Assembly (NCBI GenBank): GCA_900074885.1
Contig: FJUW01000046.1
Location: 398,736 to 462,735 of the forward strand
Source: Rhynchosporium graminicola
Lineage: Eukaryota; Ascomycota; Leotiomycetes; Helotiales; Ploettnerulaceae
Length of the DNA: 64,000 bases
Direction of reading: 5' to 3'
Each line of letters starts with the position of its first letter. Position 1 is the first letter of the stretch. Below are positions 11,960 through 23,868 of this stretch, piece by piece. Below the pieces are notes generated by a model that had not been told where the DNA came from, did not search any database, and saw only the letters and a program-made list of their open reading frames with translations. Made by a program: the position numbers and the translations under genes.

Positions 11960-12966
11960 GCCGGTGTTATCAATGGTCGGAACAGGATCGTTCTTTTCTG
12001 AGGCCTAGCTGGGCTCCGGGGTGTATCTAAACGGTCAGCTCTCACGACATGAGATCTGCACCGATATTTACGGGATGCGCTTTGAATGGACGGTTGAGAA
12101 GACAGTTCGACGTAACCGTATTTCATGGGAATGTCGGAGATAAGTTGAGGCTTCACTGCCATCGTTCCAAAGAGTTTCTGCTCACTGCTCAATCACTACC
12201 GCTTCCTTTAAAAGTATTCGACATATGTTTATTTGTGTCCACACTGATCAAATTTTCTGCTGTTAGAAGACGTTGGCAGGATGGAAGGGATGGAGTGAAG
12301 TAAACCAACGGTGCCGTTTTCGCCAAGCCCTCGCTTACAGTATTGCCAGCTCTCATCTCGTTTCCCGACGATGTTTCCTCCATCTTCTCATCTACCCAGA
12401 TAGTTCTCTCCATCGCACTCTCGCTCATGACGTTCGCACCCTCGGAGGCGTAGCAATGCAATGCCGAGTCTGCTATGCGTTTATAACTGTCAATCATGCA
12501 GGCTTGGGCCTGAGGCAACATGTCTCTTAAGTCCGTGATATGCTGGAACGGCACGTCGTTTTGACAGCTCTTAATCCGTCAGCGCTATGGACAAGCTGCA
12601 TTTCCGCAGGGGTCGGGCTGCATCTGAGGGGAAACGAACGGTGCGGTTCCATTAGCAGGCACAGAGCTTCCAGCATGAAATACTAAGATGTAAACTAAGG
12701 ATCCATTTTCTATCGGCTGTTTGTTCGAATTTAGCTGCTTCTGGCCACTTGCTGATGATACGGTTTTATTTTCATCAAAGTCTTATCTCCAAAATCCGGT
12801 CTTGTTTTGTCTGAGTCGTTACACGACCCAGTACTTGCACGCAAATCTACTTCTCCCGATTTTGTATAAGTATCTGAGCCCCTCTCCTTTGCTTGTAGTA
12901 TCTTTTTCTTCATCAAATCTCACATTCACCTGTCAATCACTATTAAGCATCATCTGTTTTAACGTC
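11960..12966. promoter_or_regulatory. 1-kb region between the divergent OrsD/TF-like gene and the SDR gene
   Basis: Holds both 5' flanks. Open frames such as 12189-12554 (-) and 12273-12530 (+) overlap antisense and show no motif. The frame upstream of the SDR start is open from 12721, but its sequence (pyrimidine-rich, no domain) looks like 5' UTR. Confidence 0.5.
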
Positions 12967-13971
12967 ATGTCACTTACTTCCACTATCATAATCACGGGTG
13001 GCACCTCTGGTCTTGGATACAACGCTGCTCTCATCCTCGCTCGCCAAAATCCAACGTACTTGATCATCGTCGCCTCACGCAAAGATTCCGATACTTCTGC
13101 AACATCCATTAACAAAACCCTCCAGCAAAAGAATGCCATCTTCCTACCTGTCGACCTCTCGAAGCTCGAAAGTATTCGAGCATTCGCCTCGTCCTTCTCC
13201 AAAAACAACTACCCACCCATCAAAGCACTTCTACTGAACGCCGCTTTACAATTCCCCGCCGGACTTAACATGACAGAAGATGGAATCGAGAAAACCTTCG
13301 GCATTACACACGTCGGAAACGCGCTTCTCTACCACCTTCTCACACCACATCTTGCAGATAACGCTCGTATCGTGGTTACGAGCAGCGGGACTCACGACCC
13401 AGCACAAAAATCCGGTCTCCCAGATGCCGTATACATCTCTGCAGAAATGTTAGCACATCCTACCGGCGAATGGGCGACCATGAAAGACGGCTTGCAACGA
13501 TACGCCTCGGCCAAACTAACTAATGTGCTCTGGACATACGCTCTTCATCGTCGTCTTGAGCAGTCCACTTCGGCTGCCAATGCACAGAAAGAATCCAACA
13601 AGAAAATCACCATCACGGCTATGGATCCTGGCCTCATGCCTGGAACGTCATTAGCCCGTGATTGGAAGATCTTCAATTACATTCCTGGATTCTTCTGGTT
13701 CTCGATTCTCCCTTTGCTTACACCACTGGCAAGGAGGTTCGTCCATCCTAATATCCACACCGCGAAGGAGTCAGGTGCGGCGCTTGCGAATCTCGCTACA
13801 GCAGCAGAGTTTGAGGGTACGTCGGGGAAGTATTTTGAGGGGAACAAAGAAATCAAGAGTAGTGTTGATAGTTACAACATTGCGTTTCAGGAAGATCTTT
13901 GGGAATGGACGGTCAAGAATGTTTCTTTGAATGAGGAAGAGAGGGCGAGGTTCGATCTTGAACGTCAATAA
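12967..13971 (+). CDS. short-chain dehydrogenase/reductase (SDR)
   Basis: A single-exon NAD(P)-dependent oxidoreductase of 334 residues. The start chosen at 12967 (MSLTSTIIITGG) puts the Rossmann glycine motif TGGTSGLG at residues 10-17. Downstream are DLSKLES (the adenine-side Asp), LLLNAAL in place of the usual NNAG, VVTSSGTHDP (catalytic Ser region) and the active-site YASAK. The MDPGLMPGT segment and a hydrophobic stretch (FFWFSILPLL) follow, as in WW-oxidoreductase or protochlorophyllide-reductase-like fungal SDRs. An in-frame ATG at 12721 would add 82 residues that do not fit the family. Substrate unknown. It faces a possible regulator gene on the other strand about 1 kb away. Confidence 0.9.
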   Translation: MSLTSTIIITGGTSGLGYNAALILARQNPTYLIIVASRKDSDTSATSINKTLQQKNAIFLPVDLSKLESIRAFASSFSKNNYPPIKALLLNAALQFPAGLNMTEDGIEKTFGITHVGNALLYHLLTPHLADNARIVVTSSGTHDPAQKSGLPDAVYISAEMLAHPTGEWATMKDGLQRYASAKLTNVLWTYALHRRLEQSTSAANAQKESNKKITITAMDPGLMPGTSLARDWKIFNYIPGFFWFSILPLLTPLARRFVHPNIHTAKESGAALANLATAAEFEGTSGKYFEGNKEIKSSVDSYNIAFQEDLWEWTVKNVSLNEEERARFDLERQ

Positions 13972-16900
13972 CGGGTTATGATTGCTGTATTTACTAGAAA
14001 TAATTGCTTCGTTCTTCTCCATGGTAGGCTCGCAAGAATTTATCATTCGCGGGGACTTTCACATATTGAATTCTCGGCAAATCTTGTCGGTTCCTTTGCC
14101 AGCTGCTCGCTTAATTGTTATTGTCTTAATGGGCATCGCACCTCAAGCATTCTATTATCCCTACGAGCCATCATTCCACGCTTTCTGAGCTGTTCCATGA
14201 TATTTTAAAAGCTTCCCTAATAGTAACGGCTGTGACCATTAGATGGTTATACAATACCGATCCTCAAATCAAGCTTAAAACCAAGCAATGGCGGCTCGAG
14301 GGACTCATTCATATTATCACAAGCCGTGATTCCAGAGTAGAATTTTTTTTCCAGTGACCGGCATGAAAGTGCAATATGAGACAGCAAAGTAAATAATCAT
14401 CTCCTCATCCTGAAGCTGCGAGTACCCGGTTACTTGCGAAACGCGGCGCCGAACCACAAGTAGCGAGAAATCGCTGTAGCCCTCCCAAACAAAACAGAAT
14501 CTCGATCTCATTCTCGGTACCAAATCAGGTAGAATGAGGCGACACAACTTTACCAAACTGGAAGAATGAAGCATCCCGATCGTGGATCTTGCAACGACTA
14601 ATAAGAGGCGGTGTAGACAATGCTCGGGCGGAGAGATACTTTCTTGACGATTCGATGATGGATGCGCTTAACTCGCTCGCCTCCATTCGTTTTATTTTGA
14701 GATTTCAGATTTGCAGTGATGAAGCTGGAGTTTGGAAGCCAAGAGGCAGCGAGGAGAGGAGCGCTCATACCACCTCGATAGCGTGGACTTATCTTATCAT
14801 GAAGACCCCGAAATAGAACATGAAGGAGTTGAGGCTACATCAGTGGACCTCCAGGTCGAGGAATTGTAAATGTAGTGGGGATCGCCATGCCTACTGAGCA
14901 TCTTGGAGCTATACCGCAGCCGTCCAGATTACCTTTCTGATATGGCAGAAGCGCAGTTCACTGTATCACATGTATAGCTTCCTCTTTTGGGGAGGTCAAT
15001 GGATAGTAGGAATTTTCCAAAGTATACCACAACCGTGTAATTTGACACCTACCTACTCTTTGCTGTTATCTACGTCTTTGTCGTCTTCCCGGATGTGTAG
15101 TAGCAGAACGAACAAATCAAACAGGCCACAAAATCCTCTGTCCAGTCTTGAGCTCTGGAATTTTTCTCGTTCCCTAGCTGCAGACGAACCACTTACCGAG
15201 CCCGTCCAGTATTATTCTCAGGGGGGTAGCTTCAGCTCCGTAGTAACGCATCTGTGGCGTATACAGCCTCAAGCTGCACACAACTACTGCCGTCCTACAA
15301 GAAGTCGTGCCACAGAAGGACTACATAACGCAAAGCATACCCTAGAAAAGTCGATAGGTAGCAACACAAAGCTAGACAACTTACCCGGGTCCCAGGGAAT
15401 GAAATGAAAGTACCCTTCGTATCCAAATTGAGGTCCCGACAAGCCAACCCCAGACTGTACCCCGCAACCAAGAAATCTCGAGTCCAGAGATTACAAAACC
15501 CCGGAGAGTTTCATTGCTCATCACTTTCGGGCTACGGGTCCGGAATTCCACGAGGTCCATCCAGTACCAGAAGCTGGAGGAACATCAGAGCCCTATTCGG
15601 CTGATATCAATCAATGCCTTTGGTCCGAAATATCATCGAATCAGGTCTGAGTAAGAACAAGAGGGTGCGGAAGAAGTGCCATATTCACAGCATTTCTACC
15701 AGGGTGTTTTCTGCTGAAATGAGAGGCTGCTGCGGTGATCCTGCCGGTCGGAGTCACATTTCTCCATTCCGTGATGGGTTATTGGTGGATGGCATGGGCA
15801 GGTGCATGTTCACACGCGTGGGTGCGCCGAGACGTCATGTATGAATGCACGGCGATAAAAAAGCGAGGGAGCGGCATGATATGGCAGCTCGCAGCATACA
15901 TGGCATGGCATGGCATGAGGCTATTCTCGTCTGATGTTGTTTGGTCGAGTCAAGCTCAAGCGCAAGCTGAAGGAAGGCAAGGAGCGGGTGGAGGATGAGA
16001 GGATGGTTTCTCCAGGGTTTAGAATGGAAATTAATTGAGGATATAAACTGGTCAGAGGGTACCGTACCTAATAAGCATGCCTGACTCGGAGCTCGAGTAC
16101 GGCCAGACACCAGATGTGGGATTCTTTCATGCTTCTTGATCTGCCTTCCAAAGCTTCCATTTCTACCCTATTATCAAGGTATGATCAATCGCACAGGCTC
16201 ACCCGGCGGATAATTCCATGTATTGCAGCAGTATATTTTATCTTGGGAGGCAGGATACCTTACTTAAACTCGCTGGTAGAAAGAAGTACAAGCAGACACA
16301 CCAATCCGGACCGATCCGACGGGTTGATCAGCAGTCTCATGTGGCTTGGTAATGGCACATATCTGCATGGTTGGCTAATAAGCTTTGGCTACCGGGATCT
16401 AGGATGCCTTCCACGGAATGAGACTGAGTTCCTACTAAGTACAAGGTTCCCACCTACCTAGCTAGCTAGGTAAGTGACTTGCTCGCATCTGGTGTTTTGT
16501 TACTGGTTGTTGAGATTAAAGGGGGTGTGTGTACCTTGGTCGTTGCTAGGTTTGAGGAGCTGACACGAGGAAAGGCGTTCGGCGGTGAAAGGTATGTATG
16601 TACGTACTATACCTACCTACCTACCTACCTACAGTACCTAGGTACCTATGTAAGGTTGAACATCAAGTATACATACTTGCTGCTGTACTGTACAGTACCT
16701 ACCTAGGTGTACTTGTACATGTATCTATCCCGTGCCGTCCCTTATGCCCTCCATATATGTCCTTATATAATATATGGTATCAGTTCCTTTTCCTTTTGCG
16801 CTCTCTTGCTTTGTTTTGTCTCGTCTTATTAAAGTAGTACCTACCCATCTTCCTGTCTTCCTGTCTTCCTCTGTTCCTCTCTTGATACTCGCAAGAATAG

Positions 16901-17264
16901 TCGATTTGCACTCCAGTTTCAGTTTCAGTCTCTGTAACATGACCTGTCTGTCGTCCTCTTTCGAGATATTATTAACTCCCACGCGCCGGAGGTCTCCACT
17001 GTACTACTGCATGCAGCTCAAGTTCTGGAAGTTCTGCCGAACCGAACCGAACGCGCCGAAGTACTCCCGTCCCAGGGAACCAAAAAGTCATCTTCTTCTG
17101 CAAAGCTAATCTGCGTCCCTCCATCGCGCGCTCGTCCTCGCAACTGGAACGAACGAAAGGGTGTGAGGACACCACCAACGCGCAGCTCAGCTCAGCTCTA
17201 CCGCCGATCTTCGAGTTCATACACGACTAAACTGAACCAGAAAACTGGGAACAACTGTCACCCA
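13972..17264. other. 3.3-kb intergenic stretch with promoter-like right end
   Basis: No recognisable gene on either strand; open frames are short and without motifs. The right part (about 16440-17260) carries TACC repeats, a GTAC-rich palindromic stretch (16631-16710) and pyrimidine-rich tracts near 16800-16890. These are typical of long fungal 5' regulatory regions, here presumably for the Lst7-like gene. Confidence 0.5.
16610..16720. repeat. TACC microsatellite and GTAC palindromes
   Basis: About five TACC units at 16610-16631 run into CAGTACCTAGGTACCTA. Further right GTACTGTACAGTACC is a near-perfect palindrome near 16686-16700. It lies about 550-650 bp upstream of the Lst7-like start codon. 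Confidence 0.85.
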
Positions 17265-18701
17265 ATGGCAACTATCGTAAGTTATCTCTTTTCCTATCTA
17301 TTGTCGCATCTGCCCCGCTGTTGCGCATTGTAAGGCTTCCCTCCTTCGAGAAGGTGGTGAGTAGCATTACATTGAAGATGAAACACATGTATAGCTTACT
17401 GATAAAGTCCTTCGAAATAGCTCGTACTCGGGCACTATTGCGAGTCCCACGGCCCAACAGCGATCTGTTGCACAGAAGGTCTTCCGGTCGGATGCGCAAC
17501 TTGCTTCGAAGATGAGGATGCTATGAGCATGCGACGACCCAGCAGCTCTCGCTCCTTAAATCCTGCGGACGGTCTAGCAGGCATCGCTCGACTTTCAATC
17601 AGATCCAAATCAGCATCTTCAGACCGTCAGAGTGGCGACTCGAATCCCCAATACCCTTCATCCTCCTCTGCGATCGAGACGCCACCTGAGAGTCCCAGAG
17701 TGGCCGCATTACAAGGAGCACAAAGCAGTGGGATGAGGCGCGATTCGAGCTTCCGCAAGACTTACGACGAGAATGACAAGAAGAGCGCTGTACCCTGCGA
17801 AAACTGTGCCCTTACTCTTCCAAAGCAGACGAAGGACAGTCCTGCAACAAACAAGCTCGACGGGAATGGTCCAATTCTACGATCACGCATGCCATACGAA
17901 CGAATCAACGTTTCATCTCCACCCAAGACCAACTCATCAAATTGCTCCACCTCCTCCGATTCCGAACACGCGATATCAAGTAAACCTCCTCATAGGAGAA
18001 CACGGTCAAAAACCCTTGTTCGAGTCGGCACATCTTCCAGCGACTCCTCGTCTCTCTCTACAAAATCGCACGATCACTTCCTAGACTACACATCAACCCA
18101 CGATCCTCTTACACCATCCTCTTTTTCACTAGTCCGACAATCATGTCTACGCACCTTGTCATGCGAAGAACTTCCTCCAACCTCTACCCAAAGCACGCCC
18201 TCCCCTCCCTCCCCCTTCATCAACTCCTCCTTCTCCTCCAGCTCAGGACCAAAATTGGCATCTACCACTAATGGCGGACCCATCTTCTTCGGCGACCCTC
18301 AAGCCGGCTACACCACGGCCTACATCTTCCGCATCCCGGATCCCAACGCACGAGGTCGCGTCCGTGCCTACGCTCTCATAGCACTTTCCACACACCGCGA
18401 ACGTGCAGCAATGCAAAGCTTCTCCTTCCTCTCCTCTGCCTTCCGCAAGTTAGCCGCCTGGATCCAAGTGCTCGCTGAAGCTGAACTCGAACGCTCTGAA
18501 GCAGTCAATAGTCCACGCCTAGCGAATAGCAGTAACAACACGCCGACTTCTGCATTTCTCAGTGGAAGAAATAGAGATAAATTTGCGGGCCCGAAAGCGA
18601 AGGGTCTGGCTGAGTTGGTGGGCATGCCGGATTTCTTCTTTGAGTTGCATATGCGGTTTGTGAAGCTGCTGGTGGAGATGAATGTTACGTTGGGACTTTG
18701 A
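17265..18701 (+). CDS. LST7: folliculin/Lst7 homologue (N-terminal longin-type domain)
   Basis: Lst7/folliculin acts with Lst4/FNIP at the vacuole or lysosome as a GAP-type regulator of Rag GTPases in TORC1 amino-acid signalling. Exon 1 is only 12 bp (17265-17276, MATI); exon 2 is 17421-18701. Splicing restores the family hallmark LGHYCESHGPTAICCTEGLP, followed by C..C pairs (VGCATC, CENCALTLP). A long Ser-rich insert follows, then the conserved GGPIFFGDPQAGYTTAYIF and GRVRAYALIAL segment. The product is 430 residues, so it has only the N-terminal half; no DENN-like C-terminal domain is seen, as in many fungal Lst7 proteins. If exon 1 is missed, the annotated start would shift to 17523 and lose the hallmark. 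Confidence 0.88.
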
Positions 18702-20039
18702 GGAGGAGATGTGTTATGATTAATGATGTGTTGGAGATACCTGTTTTAACATATGAGAGGAACCTTGAACTGATGAACGATCGGACGGATGGGTTGTAAT
18801 GGGTAATGATAATGACACGGCGTTGGGTGGGATGGAAAGAGATCAGTACGAAAGACAGCTTGCTACCATAGGGATGAATACTCACTCTGCTAGGAAAATC
18901 CTTCTGGCACGATTGCAGTACAGAGAGGGATTGAAAGGCGATTTGTTTGATTATATGTATGTGATAGCGGTTTAGCGGCTTTGCTTTGCTTTTCTTTGCT
19001 TGATATCGAGTCGGGACCACGATATCACGTCTCTTCGTCAAAACTTGTTTTAGTACCTAAGATAGCATAGCTGCATGGGTGGCAGATTAGATTATTTCCG
19101 GGATGGGGATGCGTATGGGGATGGGGATGCCCTTTGTGTACGTGTGGAGAAGAAATGATAGCAATGAATCAAAGAATCTCAAAACTTTCGTCTCATTCCA
19201 GTGATTGAATGTACTTCCTTCCGACGAAGGGAAGGGATGATCCACCATCATAAGACAACAATCATCCTTCTACTGTACATGCGAATAGTGAAGTCACAAT
19301 GCCACCAGTGAACTTGTTTTTCTCTCCTCCATTCCTCCTTTCTTTCTTTCTTCCTTTCTTCCTTTCATCCCGACTGATTCGACTCCATACCAAGTAATTA
19401 TTTACATACTGGCTTCCTTACTCCTTTCTAACTCCTTGAACGGCGAGCGCTTTCAAGGAAGTCCAGAGAAAATTAACTGATTGCCGACGCCTTGGAACAC
19501 GCAGGCACCTCTTTCAAGAAGATGATTTAAGGTCACTCGCAGCTTAATGAGCAGGTGTCTATTCCTACCCAACGTTGTAGGCCTGTACGCGGACACACCC
19601 AGACTTCAATTGTGTGCTTCTTTCAATAATGGTCTAGGATGGAAGGGTATATCATTCCTGAGACTAACACTGTGGTTGTGTAAGTATATAGATGAATGTT
19701 AAATAAACTTGGACATTAGAGATGCGGGAAGAGTTGGTACCAATTTCCCACACTTGATTACTATCAGTAACGTGCACTTCGGTGCCGTTCGCTTAGCACA
19801 AACTTGACAGAGGACAATTGCGGTGAATAACGCGGCTCTAGAATTACACTATAATCTTGGTATTGTTGATACATGCTGGACATTCCCCTCCCTGACCCTC
19901 AATGCTCATTTCCCAAGCACCATGGGACATCTTCGCGCTTTTCATCACAGCGCTTGTTCTTGTTCCACCTCCGCTATCCATTCCATCCAGGACGCCCCAA
20001 ATAGCACACACTTCTCTCTGATCGCCTCTGAACACTCCT
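18702..20039. other. 1.3-kb convergent intergenic stretch
   Basis: Lies between the 3' ends of the Lst7-like gene and RPT3. It contains a CT-rich tract near 19320-19370 and no convincing gene. Confidence 0.6.
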
Positions 20040-21450
20040 CTACTTGTAGAAATCAAAGACGTTCTTATCGTTGGCGGACTTGACTTGACTGGAATATGCA
20101 TCCTCCAAATCGACCTGGATGATATTATATCTATTCTTTCGCACTGCTCTCAACCCTGCCTCTTGCATAATAGCCGCGATGATAGCACCACTCAAAGGAT
20201 CGTTTCGGACAATCAGACTGTCGAGATCGACTTCGGGAGCTAAAGACATCCTGGATGCGATTGTGGTGAAGATCAAACGTCTCTCTCTGCGGTCTCGGAG
20301 ATTGGGGAACTCAATCTTTCGGTCTAGACGTCCAGGACGAAGAAGGGCGGGATCCAAGGTATCGGCACGGTTGGTGGCCATGATAACCTTGACGTTGGAT
20401 GTCTGATCGAAACCATCCATTTGATTCAGCAACTCCAGCAGAATTCTCTGAACTTCTCTGTCGGCACCAGTCTGAGCGTCGAATCGCTTGGTGGCAATAG
20501 CGTCGATCTCGTCGATGAAGATAATCGCAGGGGAGTTCTCTCTAGCCATTCGAAAGACATCACGAACCATACGGGGTCCTTCCCCTAAGTATTTCTGTAC
20601 GAACTCGGATCCAACTACTCGAATGAAATTTGCGGTCGTTGAGTTTGCAACAGCCTTGACCAACATCGTCTTTCCAGTTCCTGGAGGGCCGTAGAGGAGA
20701 ACACCTCGTGGAGGGTCGATACCGATTTGCTTATATCTGCCAATGGTTAGCTGGTGTTCCAGGTCGAGATCGAGACTACATACAAGTCGAAGTGTGTTAG
20801 TGGGAGCTCAACAGCCTCTCGGATCTCCTGCTTCTGCATGTCCAGCCCACCAACATCTGCGTATGTAACATCTGGCTTCTCATCTGCGCCTAGCATTGCA
20901 ATCGAGGAATCGGCTTCGGGAGGAAGAATATCGACAAGAGAATTTGAGTGACGGTGAAGGGCGACGGATGATGAAGGCTTGAGCTTCTCGCGATCGAGGG
21001 TAGAAAGAATTCGGACGACATAATTCGATCCTGTCGACGACTGTACAATGCCTGTATTCTGATCGATGGCCTCCATGAACTGTCCAATGACCAGAGGTAC
21101 ACTTTGGATTCGCTTGATCTCCTCCTGGGCGCGTACCAACTCTCTCTTTAAGCTCCTGCGATGCGTTAGTCTTGTATCAACAGTAGGTTCCAATTTGCCA
21201 TACCGTTGTTCATCCTTGATGTACTCTTCCTGAAGATGAATGTATCTGCATCCATGTTAGCAACAGCTTCACCAGACAGTACTTATCACGCTCACTCCAA
21301 ATGCCGTTGTAGCTTCTTCATCGTTGAGTACTCATCAGTGCCATCGGTTCCTAGGCCCTCCAGAGAATCGATGTTTGGTATCGAAGAAGCCATTTGTTTT
21401 CGGTGGGACAGGGCCTGGTTGGCAGGGTTTTCTATCATGACGTCTCCCAT
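20040..21450 (-). CDS. RPT3: 26S proteasome regulatory subunit 6B / Rpt3 AAA ATPase
   Basis: One of the six AAA ATPases of the proteasome base that unfold and translocate ubiquitylated substrates. About 420 residues in five exons. The coiled-coil and OB region reads [19 protein letters not shown], then [15 protein letters not shown]. The ATPase domain has Walker [11 protein letters not shown], Walker [11 protein letters not shown], the sensor segment [20 protein letters not shown] and an arginine-finger region [10 protein letters not shown]. The protein ends FDFYK, close to the usual xFYK end. [20 protein letters not shown] and DRELLKP-like DREKLKP identify Rpt3 rather than the other Rpt subunits. 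Splice joins [23 protein letters not shown] and [16 protein letters not shown] are good. The start at 21450 (MGDVMIENP) is the first reasonable ATG. Confidence 0.96.
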
Positions 21451-21810
21451 CTTCAATAGGGTGTCAAGTCGGGGATATGTGGTAGGTAGAGATGGCTTGG
21501 TGTTTTGATGATGATTTCTGAAGCTGGGATGCTGCTCTGTACAGTCATGAGGCGCGAAGGCAGCTGCTATTACGACCAGGCTAGCAAGAAATGACGCTAA
21601 CCTAACTTCCCTTAGCTGCATCGGGAGCGGAGAACGGAAGTCATCAATCAGCCGTCAAATGATTAACTCAGCCCATCTTCAACCTTCAATAAACTACCTT
21701 AAGCACAACAACGACAATCTTACGAAAGAAACTGCACCACTCAACCTCGATCGGTTCCCTCAGCTTCCCTTCACCTCAACAACTTGATCGTATTGCTAAA
21801 AAACTTGACG
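21451..21810. promoter_or_regulatory. intergenic region between divergent RPT3 and the unknown gene at 21811
   Basis: A 360-bp head-to-head spacer that must carry both promoters. I saw no clear proteasome-box sequence in it. Confidence 0.5.
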
Positions 21811-22480
21811 ATGTCCTCTTCCATCGCCATTCCTTCGAGGACTGGCTATGGGGAGAGCAGTAAGGCTGCTGTTGCAAGCTCCAGCAGCTCGAGCTCCTTC
21901 TCAAGCCCCCAAAACCCCCAACAAGCAGAACAAGCTGCAACACCCCCGTCCTCGGCTTCAAAATACGGGCACGATCGGAGACGTAGTTTGCTAAGTATGT
22001 ATTTCTTTGTGGTTATTTTCTATTCTCTGTTAGATCATAGTCCGAGTTGGTCCGACTCAGCAGAGAAGCATCACAATATCTGGAACGATTTCACCACTTC
22101 AAGCTCGTGACTGCTAACAATTGCATAGGCTCTTCTCTTTCGAAACAGGAGCACACTGTTATCAATATTGGAGACCCCGAAGGGGTGCCACGTCTGGTGT
22201 GTGATCTCATGGATCCTAGGAAACGTCTATTCACTCGAGGCGGTACTAATAGAAAATGCGCAGATCACATGCGTCAGATCATCCCAAGGATACGAGTGGA
22301 ATCCAGGTAATTATTTTTGAAATATATGAGTGTAATATAGGCAGCAAGCTAATATTACGTCTAGAGATCTTCCTACCTTCATATGTCGAATCTAACTTCG
22401 AATCACTCGAGCGAAAGCGAGACCCGGTCCACGAGATCCGACTCAGCGAGGAAGAGATCAAACAGATGTTCCCCCAATGA
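21811..22480 (+). CDS. small protein of unknown function (spliced)
   Basis: Exon 1 (21811-21994) encodes a Ser-rich N-terminus with a poly-Ser run. A clear donor gtatgt, branch site CTAAC near 22114 and acceptor at 22128 lead to exon 2 (22129-22306: KQEHTVINIGDPEGVPRLV ... NRKCADHMRQIIPRIRVES). The 3' end is uncertain. A 38-bp intron (22307-22344) keeps the frame and ends LSEEEIKQMFPQ at 22480. The better-looking acceptor at 22364 gives an early stop (RDLPTFICRI, stop near 22395). I do not recognise the family. Exon 2 looks conserved in style (charged, no low complexity). It is divergent from RPT3. Confidence 0.6.
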
Positions 22481-23868
22481 TTCACTTGTTTTTGGCGTCG
22501 GAAGGGTTCGACCTATCTATCTGGGTCTGGGAGTTTGCACATGCTGGAATAGGGTGTCAAAGATATGATTCTATGGTTTTGGGTTTTTGGGTTACAGGAG
22601 TATCTCGGGCTGGGAGCACATATGTGCGTGCCTGGAAGATTTGCAATATAATTATCAAGCTGGTTCGGGTTCTGTTTGGAGGAGTTCGGCGGTTATTCAG
22701 GGTACAGGCTACATGCTGCTGCGGTTTATATTGGCGTCACTCTCTACTTAGCAGATTCGGTCATTGCAATGAATACTTCTATGGCATTCAAAGCACCGAA
22801 TACGAAGTTGAGAGTTGTAATCCTGTTATTTCTCCTGCATCTTAGGAGCTGTAGAGTCACACCGGGGCCTGCCTAAGCCGCCCTACAGCCTAGAGTTCGG
22901 CCAAGCCGCGAGGCTTTCCACACCATAGAACCCAATAATGTTGAATCTACAGGTTGCTCATTTGTTCTGCCTAGCCTGCCAGACAGAAAACTTCGAATAA
23001 CACGTTATCGTTCACAAGGTGCGTCCGAGCATCATAAGACACGGTTCGGCCACTGGGACTAGAGTTGTGAAGATCCAACCAACTACCGGATCTGAAGCCA
23101 ATTATATTGAAAATCCAGTTTCTCCATGTCTGCATTGCGGCAATGAAAGAAAGCCGTGTGGGACCAGAATTTAAAGAATGGCAATCCTACATGAGATGAC
23201 CTTCACGCGGAACAGGGTTTAATCAAGCTGTCATCCGATTGATCATCTCCAAACGGCTGCACCCGAGTGATATATGAAAGCTGCCGTGCTATTTGATCGC
23301 TGCCGCGTTACAGCACATAGATGAATAGCACAGAAGCTCTGTGATTTGGATTTACTGCAGCTTCGGAATCGAGGTAAGAAACGACAGGCGAAACTCCCAT
23401 GCAAGCCCATCAGTTAGTTAACTGCAATGCATGCAGCTTTGCATAGAGCTCATGCATATGCTTTCTTGAATGACAGATTCAGCCCCCAGCCATAGGAGTA
23501 TTCGAGATATCTGGGACTATTCAAACAATTATCGAGTGGTTCCCGTACGTATTTGTAGTTCTGCAATCCTAATATTCCATGTGGTAATAAATGACATGAT
23601 GATGTTGAACCCCGCCAAAGATAGATCGTCCCCCGCGTTTCACATATCATCAGATAAGGAGTGCCGAGCTCGCTCCTACAGTACAGTACGCTACAGGGGG
23701 AAGAAAGTGTGCCAAGACGCGGCCGCGTGGGATAATCGTCAAAGTAAACAATCTCAGGAATCAAATAGCAAACCCATTCAACAGTTCTAAACACTGCATC
23801 CCCTTTCGAACTCACGGCAGTAACACAGATTCGGGAAGAAGCAGATATATTCTTCAAAATCTGATACA
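22481..23868. other. 1.4-kb intergenic stretch
   Basis: No gene recognised. A GTACAGTAC-like motif occurs near 23682 (ctacagtacagtacgctac). The right end is the promoter of the Mis14 gene. Confidence 0.5.

Noticed and set aside
12189..12554. Minus-strand open frame of 121 codons upstream of the SDR gene
   Set aside because: No domain, overlaps a plus-strand frame of similar quality, and lies in the probable shared promoter.
12721..12966. 82-residue N-terminal extension of the SDR gene
   Set aside because: The Rossmann motif sits at its normal distance from the ATG at 12967, and the extension has UTR-like composition.
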